DNA of 64,000 nt, from positions 434,001 through 498,000 of the forward strand of contig NZ_JBMWAN010000001.1 of NCBI RefSeq assembly GCF_049546785.1, given 5' to 3'. Under the pieces are notes generated by a model that saw only the letters and a list, made by a program, of their open reading frames with translations, was not told where the DNA came from and did no database searches. The position numbers were made by a program, and so were the translations under genes. Origin of the DNA: Nitrospira_D sp035465795. GTDB taxonomy: Bacteria; Nitrospirota; Nitrospiria; Nitrospirales; Nitrospiraceae. Shown piece by piece: positions 17,471 to 25,143 of this stretch (positions are counted from its first letter, which is position 1; each line of letters starts with the position of its first letter).

Positions 17471-18490
17471 ATGCGTTATTCAATCACCACCGTCTTCATC
17501 CTCAGTCTGTTCACGGCCTGTCTCCTGGCCATTCCCGGCCCGGCGCACGCGGCGGTCGTCGTGCTCAAGAACGGCGATCGGATTACCGGCCGGATCGTGA
17601 AAATGGAGAATAAGCGGCTCGAGATCGATATGCCCTCTGCAGGCATCATCAGGATTAAATGGGAAGACGTCCAGAGCGTGACCACCGAGCGTCCCATGTC
17701 GGTCATGTTGTACGGTGAGGTCGACCTGCCCGAAGGCACGGGAGATCGCCAACTCCACCGGCTCACCGTCAGGTCGCTCGGAGAAGACAGGGCCATCCGG
17801 CTTGAAGACGTGCGCGCGATCAACTTTGCGGAGAACGATTATCGCGGCTACCTCAGCCTCGGCGGCAATCAATCGTTCGGCAACACCGAAACCCAGGCGC
17901 TGAACGTTTCAGGAACGCTCACGTATCGGATAGACGGACATCGCTTCCTGCTGGATGGCAAATATAATCGCGCGGAAGCCGGGGGAGAAAATACGGCCAA
18001 TAACGCCGCCCTCACCATCAAATACGACTACTTCGTGGCGCGCCGGTTCTACGTGGGCGGATTCAACCTGGCCGAAACGGACCAGTTCCAGAATCTCCGC
18101 CTGCGCAACACCAGCGGCCTGCTCATGGGCTACGATCTGCTCGACCGGGAACATCACAATTTGACCGTCGCTGCCGGCCCCGCCGCCGTGTATCAGGATT
18201 TCACGACAGATCCCTCCACTGTCACACCCTCCGCGACATGGCTTCTGCGTTACGAATTCATGATGCGAGGCGACGATGTGATTGTGTTCCATAAGCAACA
18301 GGGATTTCAGGATCTGGGGCACGGGTCCGCGATTCGGCTGAATGCCGATCAGGGACTGCGCATAAAACTGATCGGAAACTGGCGGGTGAATTTTGAATAC
18401 GACATCCGATACAACTCGGTGCCCGACATCGGACGCAAGAAGACCGACACCACGATGATCCTTGGATTCAGCTACGATATAAAACCGTAG
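17471..18490 (+). CDS. DUF481 family outer-membrane protein with SH3-like N-terminal domain
   Basis: A 339-residue exported protein. The signal peptide ends PGPAHA. The first mature domain VVVLKNGDRITGRIVKMENKRL (shown here only to LKNGDRITGRIV) resembles an Sm/SH3-like beta fold found before DUF481 barrels. DUF481 follows from about residue 130 (GYLSLGGNQSFGNTETQALN, RFYVGGFNLAETDQFQNL, LTVAAGPAAVYQDF) and ends GFSYDIKP. DUF481 proteins are salt- or stress-induced barrels of unknown function. ATG 17471 lies three bases after an in-frame GTG. The last 19 bases overlap a minus-strand signal-peptide remnant. Confidence 0.83.
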   Translation: MRYSITTVFILSLFTACLLAIPGPAHAAVVVLKNGDRITGRIVKMENKRLEIDMPSAGIIRIKWEDVQSVTTERPMSVMLYGEVDLPEGTGDRQLHRLTVRSLGEDRAIRLEDVRAINFAENDYRGYLSLGGNQSFGNTETQALNVSGTLTYRIDGHRFLLDGKYNRAEAGGENTANNAALTIKYDYFVARRFYVGGFNLAETDQFQNLRLRNTSGLLMGYDLLDREHHNLTVAAGPAAVYQDFTTDPSTVTPSATWLLRYEFMMRGDDVIVFHKQQGFQDLGHGSAIRLNADQGLRIKLIGNWRVNFEYDIRYNSVPDIGRKKTDTTMILGFSYDIKP

Positions 18491-18585
18491 AGACGGGAAC
18501 CGGCCTGCGCAACCGTCGCAGTGATGACAACCAGGCCACCAACGAACGCGGCGGCAAACCTGCACCATGTGCGCGGGGTGTTCAT
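18472..18585 (-). pseudogene. Signal-peptide-only remnant (37 codons)
   Basis: A minus-strand frame from ATG 18585 to TAG 18472 encodes a near-ideal signal peptide: Arg-containing start (MNTPRTWCRF), a hydrophobic core (AAAFVGGLVVITATV) and AQAGS cleavage context, then stops after nine more residues. It ends inside the 3' end of the DUF481 gene. It follows the DUF1254/DUF1214 remnant by 73 bases. Either the 5' end of a gene otherwise deleted, or a small secreted peptide; no ribosome-binding site is visible, which favours a remnant. Confidence 0.4.
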
Positions 18586-18610
18586 AATAATTGTTTTCTT
18601 CTGGACCGTA

Positions 18611-18642
18611 TCACACCCGCCGAATGACCGCAGCGGGTGTGA
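18611..18642 (-). terminator. Hairpin after the sulfatase operon
   Basis: A perfect 10-bp inverted repeat (18611-18620 and 18633-18642) with a 12-base loop lies 16 bases after the stop of the last minus-strand sulfatase-operon frame. No strong T-run follows, so the terminator call is moderate; it could also serve the plus-strand DUF481 gene. Confidence 0.45.
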
Positions 18643-18657
18643 CATCGTGCATTAATC

Positions 18658-19319
18658 CTACTGCACTTTCTTGATCGCCGGTGGCGCCCAACTTCCGTCG
18701 AGTACTTGGGCTCGAGGGGAATACATCCGCATGGTCAGGTTGAAGTCCCCTGCCGGTGCGAGCAGCCAGCTGGATTCCTTGTCCGTACCGGACGACTCGT
18801 GCTGGATATACAGCTCAACAGAGCCATCCGGGTTGGACCTGAACGCATCGCGTTCGTCGATGGCGTGCCGCTTCAGGTCATTGGCCGCCGGGAACCCGTC
18901 CTTGTCGTACAGCGTCACCGACCAGAAGGCGTTCGCGGGTGGAATCTCGTTCTTGGCAAAGCGCAGCACGTACTTGTTCGCCCCGATCAGCGGCTTGCCG
19001 TCGGCGTCGCCGAGGTTGAGTGGATAAACCGCGTCTTCCGGCAGGTTGGCGCCCAGAGCGACCATCGCGATAATGGCCCGCTTGAGACAGGAATTCCCGT
19101 ACACCCCCATCGTATCGGTGTTCATCTGCCAGCCGTTTACGACGCGGAAGCGTCGGGGTCTTCTCCCGCATGGCCGTGAGAGCGTCGGATACGGCACGGT
19201 CCACCGGCCTTTGACAACACCTTCCGGCTTCCCGAGATCAAACGACTGTCTGGGCTCGATGCCGATCCGCCGCATCCACCAATCCGGCGCCTGCGGCCCG
19301 ATCAGTGAACCCTCAGCTA
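18658..19319 (-). pseudogene. Truncated DUF1254/DUF1214 protein gene with compensating frameshifts
   Basis: The C-terminal DUF1214 half is well preserved: NGWQMNTDTMGVYG, LPEDAVYPLNLGDADG, FWSVTLYDKDGFPAANDL, ELYIQHESSGTDKESSWLLA, NLTMRMYSP. The N-terminal DUF1254 half is missing; homology begins only at DWWMRRIGIEPRQSFDLGKPEGVVKG. Between about 19150 and 19205 the family-like sequence (VDRAVSDALTAMREKTPTL) lies in another frame, so two indels shift the frame out and back. The single open frame survives but encodes about 19 wrong residues and lacks a signal peptide. It directly follows sulfatase 1 and probably is a decayed end of the operon. Confidence 0.75.
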
Positions 19320-19336
19320 CTCATCCAGTGCAGTGT

Positions 19337-21760
19337 TTACTCCCGCACCGCGGCGAGCTTCTTGTTCGCTTCTTCAAGCGCCTGCTCATCGCTCGCTGAA
19401 AGCCCGCTCTTGCCGAGTTCGATGACGACCTGTTTCAGTTCGCCGGTGAACCTGAACGGCATCTTCGCTGCATAGTCCTCGCTGACGGGTGTGCCGGTGT
19501 CCTCACCGCAATCCAGCGTCTCATCGAGCGAGAGACGGAAGCCCAGCGTGCGTTCGATCCGCCCGGTGGCCATCGTCCTCCCGTCCACTTGCAACGTGCC
19601 ATTGCCTCCCTTGCCAAGCCCGCCACCGTCGTACGTGAAATCGAACAGGATGGTGTGCCTGCCCGGCTTGAGCGCTTCCTTGCCAGCCACGCTGTACCGC
19701 GCCACGCCTGCAAGGTTGTAGAGGAACACCGGCTTCCCCTTGAGCAAGTAGAGCCCGTAACCAGAAAAGCGCCCCCCGTGGGTAAGCAACATCCCTTCGG
19801 CTCCACCCTTGGGAATCACGATCTCCGACTTGATCTGAAAAGACTTGTTCTTCAGATCCGGCGCTGCACCTTCGGGAATACGCACCAGGCCGGCGTAATA
19901 GACGAATTTGTTACGGCCGGTGGTCAAGCTCGGGCGGTTGGTCACGTCGAAACGTTCGACCCTGCTGTTATCAATCGGCAGCACATTGTATTTGGCCGCC
20001 TCCGCCCAGAAGAGTTCCTGCAACTCCGTCAGTTTCGCAGGCTCCCGTTCCGCGAGGTTGCTGGCTTCGGAGAAGTCCTCGCTGACCTTGTACAGTTCCC
20101 ACTGGTAGGCATTCACATCGACGGGCTTCGCGATGGAGACCCACGGTGCGATGGGCGGCGTGGTGGCGGCCGCCCAGCCGTCGTGATAGATCCCGCGGTT
20201 GCCGAACATCTCAAAATATTGCGTCGTGCGTTTCGACGGAGCGTTCGGGTCGTCGAACGTGTAGACCATGCTCACCCCTTCGACGGGTTTCTGCGGGACG
20301 CCGTTGATGGACGACGGCGCGGGCACACCGGCGGCTTCGAGAATCGTCGGCATGATGTCGATCACGTGATGGAACTGTGTCCGGATGCCGCCGGCGTCCT
20401 TGATGCGCGCAGGCCAGGAGATGACCAGGCCGTTGCGGGTGCCGCCGAAGTGGGACGCGATCTGCTTGGTCCACTGAAACGGCGTGTCCATCGCGTGCGC
20501 CCAGCCGACCGGGTAATGGTTGAACGTGGTCGGGCCGCCGAGTTCACCCATGCGACGCAGGACGTCCTTGAAGTCCTCGGGAATGGCGTTGAACACCGTC
20601 ATCTCGTTGAGCAATCCCTGCATGCCGCCCTCGCCGCTGGCGCCGTTGTCGCCCTGGATGTAAATCACCAGCGTGTTATCCAGCTCGCCTTGCGCCTCAA
20701 TGGCGTCGAGGATACGGCCCATCTGGTAGTCGGCATGCGCCAGAGCGGCCGCATACACCTCCATCATGCGGGCGAAGACCTTCTTGTGATCGGCATCGAG
20801 CGAATCCCAAGCGGGAATGCCCGCCGAGCGTGCGGTCAGCTTGGCATTCTCCGGGATGAGGCCCATCCGCTTCTGCCGGGCGAAGGTCTCTTCGCGGACG
20901 TTGTCCCAGCCCTGGTCGAACTTGCCTTTGAACTTCGCGATCCAGTCCTTCGGCGCGTGATGCGGCGCGTGCGCCGTGCCGGGAGCGTAGTAGGCAAGGA
21001 AGGGCTTGCCTGGCGCGACCGCATGCTGCATCCGGATCCAGGAAATCGTGTGGTCGGCCATGTCCTTGTCGAAAAAATACTCCTTCGCATCGTGCGGCGG
21101 CTCGACGGGCTTGGTGCCCTCGAAGATGGCCGGATTCCACTGGCTGGTGTCACCGCCGATGAAGCCGTAGAAGTATTCAAAGCCGAGCCCGGTCGGCCAG
21201 AGATCGAACGGGCCGGCCTGGCTATTCTGCCAGTCAGGGACATTGTGGTTCTTGCCGTACCAGGAGGTGTTATAGCCGTTCTGTTTGAGAATCTCGGCAA
21301 AGGTCCCGGCGCTCTTCGGCATCAGGGAGTTGTAGCCAGGAAAGCCGGTGCCAAGCTCCATGATGATGCCGGTCGCCGCCGAATGATGATTGCGCCCGGA
21401 AAGCAATGCCGCGCGCGTGGGCGAACAGAGCGCGGTGGTGTGAAACTGGTTGTAGCGCAGTCCGTTCTTCGCCAACCAGTCCATCGTAGCGGTCGGGATC
21501 GGCCCGCCGAAGGTAGACGACGCCCCGAAACCCACATCATCGGTCATGATGAGCAGAACGTTGGGCGCGCCTTTCGGCGCGTGAACTTCCTTGGGAAAGT
21601 CCTTAATGGACTCCTTGGTCGTGCGGCCGATCTTGCCGCCGAAGGGTTGTTCGGGTCTGGGCAGGACTTCTTGGGCCCCTGCCGGAAACACGCACACCGC
21701 GCCCAGCGCAACGCTAAGGACGATGGCAAGGAGATGTTGTGATCGTGCGATTGTCATCAT
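19337..21760 (-). CDS. Periplasmic arylsulfatase, Cys-type (sulfatase 1)
   Basis: The 807-residue product has a Sec-type signal peptide ending FPAGAQ. The sulfatase fold starts at APNVLLIMTDDVGFG with metal-binding D74/D75; the formylglycine site is C112 in CSPTRAALLSGR. GKNHNVPDW and QGDNGASGEGG supply further active-site residues. After about residue 600 a C-terminal LamG-like beta domain follows, with GGRFSGYGLYLLKGKPVF and GGGLGKGGNGTLQVDG. It hydrolyses a sulfate ester (substrate unknown) and needs maturation by the FGE encoded upstream in the operon. It is a clear paralogue of sulfatase 3. ATG 21760 (MM) was chosen over a longer frame. The gene ends 18 bases before the DUF1254 remnant. 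Confidence 0.92.
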   Translation of the reverse strand: MMTIARSQHLLAIVLSVALGAVCVFPAGAQEVLPRPEQPFGGKIGRTTKESIKDFPKEVHAPKGAPNVLLIMTDDVGFGASSTFGGPIPTATMDWLAKNGLRYNQFHTTALCSPTRAALLSGRNHHSAATGIIMELGTGFPGYNSLMPKSAGTFAEILKQNGYNTSWYGKNHNVPDWQNSQAGPFDLWPTGLGFEYFYGFIGGDTSQWNPAIFEGTKPVEPPHDAKEYFFDKDMADHTISWIRMQHAVAPGKPFLAYYAPGTAHAPHHAPKDWIAKFKGKFDQGWDNVREETFARQKRMGLIPENAKLTARSAGIPAWDSLDADHKKVFARMMEVYAAALAHADYQMGRILDAIEAQGELDNTLVIYIQGDNGASGEGGMQGLLNEMTVFNAIPEDFKDVLRRMGELGGPTTFNHYPVGWAHAMDTPFQWTKQIASHFGGTRNGLVISWPARIKDAGGIRTQFHHVIDIMPTILEAAGVPAPSSINGVPQKPVEGVSMVYTFDDPNAPSKRTTQYFEMFGNRGIYHDGWAAATTPPIAPWVSIAKPVDVNAYQWELYKVSEDFSEASNLAEREPAKLTELQELFWAEAAKYNVLPIDNSRVERFDVTNRPSLTTGRNKFVYYAGLVRIPEGAAPDLKNKSFQIKSEIVIPKGGAEGMLLTHGGRFSGYGLYLLKGKPVFLYNLAGVARYSVAGKEALKPGRHTILFDFTYDGGGLGKGGNGTLQVDGRTMATGRIERTLGFRLSLDETLDCGEDTGTPVSEDYAAKMPFRFTGELKQVVIELGKSGLSASDEQALEEANKKLAAVRE

Positions 21761-21856
21761 GAGTTCCCTTTTCCGGTTGTGTGGCTTGTGAGGCCGCACC
21801 CGCCGTGACGACGGATGTGGTCCGGCGGGTCGATTCGCCTGTCCGCTATGACAGTT

Positions 21857-23410
21857 TCAGTTACCGGCGCCCTGCGGCTTGCTCACCGCTTCCATGACAC
21901 GGTCAAGATTGAAGCTGCCGGGCTTCTGACGCGGCGGGAACTCGCGGAAACTCTGCAGCCATTGGCCGACATACCCGGCCGCAGGAGCAATCATGAACAT
22001 ATGCTCGGCAAACCAGCGCTGATAGTCCATGCCGATTTCGTGCGCGAGTTCGAATGGGTCCATGCGCAGATTGGTCAGCATCGGAGCGCGCAACTGCGTG
22101 AACGGCTCCTGCCAGACGTGTAAGCCGTGAGCGTCCTGTCGCAGGAAGGTGGCCTTCCAGTTGCCGTAGCGCAGGGCGGCGACGCTGCCGTCGTCCGTCC
22201 AATAAATGAACTCCTTGTGCGGCCACGGTCCCTCACCTTTTAGCGCGGGCAGCAGGTTGTAGCCGTCGAGGTGGACCTTGTAGGTTGTGTCGCCGATCTT
22301 CCTGCTCTTCAGCAGGTCTTCCTTGATTGTCTTGTCCCCTGCCGCAGCAAGGAGGGTCGGCATCATGTCCTCGTGCGAACCGATCTCGTTGATGATCGTG
22401 CCGGGCTTGATCACGCCGGGCCAGCGGATGAGCGTCGGCACCCGGTAGCCGCCCTCCCAGTTCGTGGCTTTCTCGCCGCGGAACATCGTGGTGCCCCCGT
22501 CCGGCCAGGAAAAGGATTCCGAGCCGTTGTCGGTGGAATACATGACGATCGTGTTCTCTTCCAGACCCAGTTCCTTGAGCTTGGCGAGCAGTAGACCAAC
22601 GTGGCCGTCATGCTCGACCATGCCGTCCGCATAGGTCCCCAGGCCGGTCTTGCCGGCAGATTCCTTCTTCAAATGTGTGAAGATGTGCATGCGGGTGGAA
22701 TTCCACCAGACGAAGAACGGCTTGTCCGCTTTCTTGGCGCGTTCCATGAAGTCCAGCGCCTTGGCGTTGACCTCTTCATCGATGGTTTCCATACGCTTCT
22801 TCGTCAACGGGCCGGTGTCCATGATTCGCCCATCGGCGAAGCTGTGAATGACGCCGCGCGGCCCGAACCGTTTCTTGAAGTTCGGATACTCGGACTCCTT
22901 CGGATAATCAGGATGCTCCGGCTCCTCCTCCGCGTTCAGGTGATAGAGGTTGCCGAAGAACTCATCGAACCCGTGGTTCGTCGGCAGCATCTCATCACGG
23001 TCCCCGAGGTGGTTCTTGCCGAACTGCCCGGTCATGTAGCCCTGCGCCCTGAGGAGCGTGGCGATGGTCGGATCTTCCTTTTTCATGCCCTCGGGCGCGC
23101 CCGGAAGGCCGACCTTGGTAAGACCCGTCCGGATGGGTGACTGCCCGGTGATGAAGGCGGCGCGGCCGGCGGTGCAGCTCTGCTGACCGTACCAGTCGGT
23201 GAAGAGCGCGCCCTCCTTTCCGATACGGTCGATGTTGGGCGTCTGGTAGCCCATCATGCCCATATTGTAAACGCTGACGTTGAAGCCGCCGACGTCGTCG
23301 CCCCAGATGACGAGGATGTTCGGCTTTTTGTCGGCCGCCTGCGCGGATCCGACCACCAACGGAACTGCCATACACAAGGCAAATCCGACCATCATGGTGA
23401 GTCTCTTCAT
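21857..23410 (-). CDS. Periplasmic arylsulfatase, Cys-type, compact form (sulfatase 2)
   Basis: A 517-residue protein with a Sec signal peptide ending VVGSAQAA. The sulfatase domain begins NILVIWGDDVGG (D38/D39) and the modification site is C79 in SCTAGRAAFITGQ, the C-x-A-x-R variant of the sulfatase motif. Other core motifs are GQFGKNHLGD, FVWWNSTRMHIFTH and VMYSTDNGSE. It lacks the C-terminal beta domain of sulfatases 1 and 3 and belongs to a different subgroup, resembling arylsulfatase A-type enzymes. The start at 23410 has AAGGAGGG at good distance. It lies between DUF2252 and sulfatase 1. Confidence 0.92.
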   Translation of the reverse strand: MKRLTMMVGFALCMAVPLVVGSAQAADKKPNILVIWGDDVGGFNVSVYNMGMMGYQTPNIDRIGKEGALFTDWYGQQSCTAGRAAFITGQSPIRTGLTKVGLPGAPEGMKKEDPTIATLLRAQGYMTGQFGKNHLGDRDEMLPTNHGFDEFFGNLYHLNAEEEPEHPDYPKESEYPNFKKRFGPRGVIHSFADGRIMDTGPLTKKRMETIDEEVNAKALDFMERAKKADKPFFVWWNSTRMHIFTHLKKESAGKTGLGTYADGMVEHDGHVGLLLAKLKELGLEENTIVMYSTDNGSESFSWPDGGTTMFRGEKATNWEGGYRVPTLIRWPGVIKPGTIINEIGSHEDMMPTLLAAAGDKTIKEDLLKSRKIGDTTYKVHLDGYNLLPALKGEGPWPHKEFIYWTDDGSVAALRYGNWKATFLRQDAHGLHVWQEPFTQLRAPMLTNLRMDPFELAHEIGMDYQRWFAEHMFMIAPAAGYVGQWLQSFREFPPRQKPGSFNLDRVMEAVSKPQGAGN

Positions 23411-23596
23411 TCCGCCCTCCTTCGCGTTATGTAAAACGTGCCGCCCGAAAAGACTCCCGGCGACCACTCGACGGCAGAACCTCCGCTACATGGACGAGCT
23501 TCGCCGCCGGCTCATCCGTCGACGCCCACGTTTCCGCTCAATGAACCGGAGCCTGTGACAGCGGACCTCCACCCGTCAAAATTGCTTCACGCCACC

Positions 23597-25030
23597 TCAC
23601 GACACTTTCGCGACGGGAACCCGCTTGCTCTTGGCCGCCTTGACGAGGGCATCGTAATCGCGGTCGGTCTGCCCGGCATAGGCAGCGGCGAAGCGGGCGA
23701 CAGCCTCGTCCATGCCGTCGCTCTTGCCGAGGTAGCCGGCGATGAGGGCAGGGTCGCCCGACTTGGCGTGGGCCAGGGCGAGGGCCCACCCGCAGAGCTT
23801 GCAATACTCGGGAATGTTCCTCACGCGTACTTGGTTCGGGTCAAACTCCACACCGCCCTTCATGTCCCGGAGCTGGCGCATATAAAAATGGATACCGCTC
23901 TTCTGAATACCCCAACCCAGGAAAATGTCCGGCGCTCCCTGAATCAGCCGCTGTCCTACCACGACACGCCGACCCTCGCAATCCCAGCGGGGCGTCTTCG
24001 AGTAGGGGGCGAGAACCGAGGGTTGGGCCTCCTTGTACTGGAGGAACAGAGGATCGTCAGAGCCGTTGCCGCTCATCAGGATGACCCAGCAGCGGGTCCC
24101 GACGCTCCCCACGCCCACGACCTTTCTGGCGACATCCACGACCCGGTACCGGGCAAAGAGGGTCCTGCGCTCCTCAGGAAGGGACGCGACGTAGCGCTCA
24201 AACGTCTCGGCGAGCACCGCCCCGATGGGACGGCCATCCGGTGTGTGCGTCTCCCGGACAATGAGGGGTCTGTCCTCGACGATGCGCTGCCGGTCGTCCA
24301 CGAGTTCCGCCATCTTCGCGAGCACCTGCATGTGGCCCTGCGCCTTAGCCTTGGCCATGATTCGCTCAGCTCCCATCCGCGGCTCCGGCGGGAGCGCGGC
24401 CAGGACGCTCTGCTCGTCGAGGCGCGAGTACCAGACAGCCAGATTCCCCATTTCCGCGTATTCACGCATCCGCTTCCGGTAACTTCTCACCGCGGCGCGG
24501 GCCGCATCTTCGCAGAGGACCTTGTCCGCGCCCAGGAAGCGGCCCGCCACGACGGCGCTCGCGGCCAGACGCTTCAGGTCCCACTCCCAGGCTCCCGGCA
24601 GAGTCTCGTCGAAATCGTTGATCCCGAACACAAGGTGGCGCTCGGCCGAAGCGAAGAAGCCGAAATTGGCGACATGCATGTCCCCGCCGGCCTGAACGGT
24701 CAGGCCGGTCACGGGGGTCTGCGCCAGGTCAGCCGCCATGACCGCCGCCGAACCCCGCAGGAAGGCAAAGGGGCTCGCAAGCATCCGGGCGTAGCGGATA
24801 GGAACCAGGGCCGGAAGGCGCGTCTTGGCCTGTTCTTCGAGAATCGCAACCGGATCGGCCCGCTTCGGCGCCGGCCGGTATTCCGCATGCTGTTCATGGG
24901 GTACCTTCGCGCGCAGGGCTTTGCCCGCAGCTTTGCGCGCCTCCACCGATGGCATCGGCGTCGTGAACCGGGCCAGCAACTCAACCTCATGCTGACGTTC
25001 GGTGGCCTTGCCAGACACTGTTTTCCTCAT
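23597..25030 (-). CDS. DUF2252 family protein (kinase-like fold)
   Basis: The 477-residue product has no signal peptide and is presumably cytosolic. DUF2252 hallmarks are RYARMLASPFAFLRGSA, GGDMHVANFGFF (116-126), INDFDETLPGAWEWDLKRL, VVGVGSVGTRCWVILM, FLQYKEAQPSVL and the RDMKGGVEF segment. GDMHVANFG followed by NDFDE resembles the catalytic loop (H-x-x-N) and metal-binding Asp of aminoglycoside phosphotransferase-like kinases, so a small-molecule kinase is plausible. The ATG has a perfect AGGAGG. It sits between two sulfatase genes on the same strand; its role there is not known. Confidence 0.88.
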   Translation of the reverse strand: MRKTVSGKATERQHEVELLARFTTPMPSVEARKAAGKALRAKVPHEQHAEYRPAPKRADPVAILEEQAKTRLPALVPIRYARMLASPFAFLRGSAAVMAADLAQTPVTGLTVQAGGDMHVANFGFFASAERHLVFGINDFDETLPGAWEWDLKRLAASAVVAGRFLGADKVLCEDAARAAVRSYRKRMREYAEMGNLAVWYSRLDEQSVLAALPPEPRMGAERIMAKAKAQGHMQVLAKMAELVDDRQRIVEDRPLIVRETHTPDGRPIGAVLAETFERYVASLPEERRTLFARYRVVDVARKVVGVGSVGTRCWVILMSGNGSDDPLFLQYKEAQPSVLAPYSKTPRWDCEGRRVVVGQRLIQGAPDIFLGWGIQKSGIHFYMRQLRDMKGGVEFDPNQVRVRNIPEYCKLCGWALALAHAKSGDPALIAGYLGKSDGMDEAVARFAAAYAGQTDRDYDALVKAAKSKRVPVAKVS

Positions 25031-25143
25031 AATGTCCTCCTAAGCTTTGCCGTCCAACCTAGGCATTGTTCGATTATCGTCTCAATCCCACAAAGACCGC
25101 CAAGAAACACAATCCAGGCACGGAATGACCGATCCCCGCCCGA

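Noticed and set aside
19589..21742. 717-codon plus-strand open frame opposite sulfatase 1
   Set aside because: Antisense to a well-conserved sulfatase; Arg/His/Val/Leu-rich shadow sequence without family motifs. The same holds for the long plus-strand frames at 25162-27525, 43649-46879 and 59434-62121.
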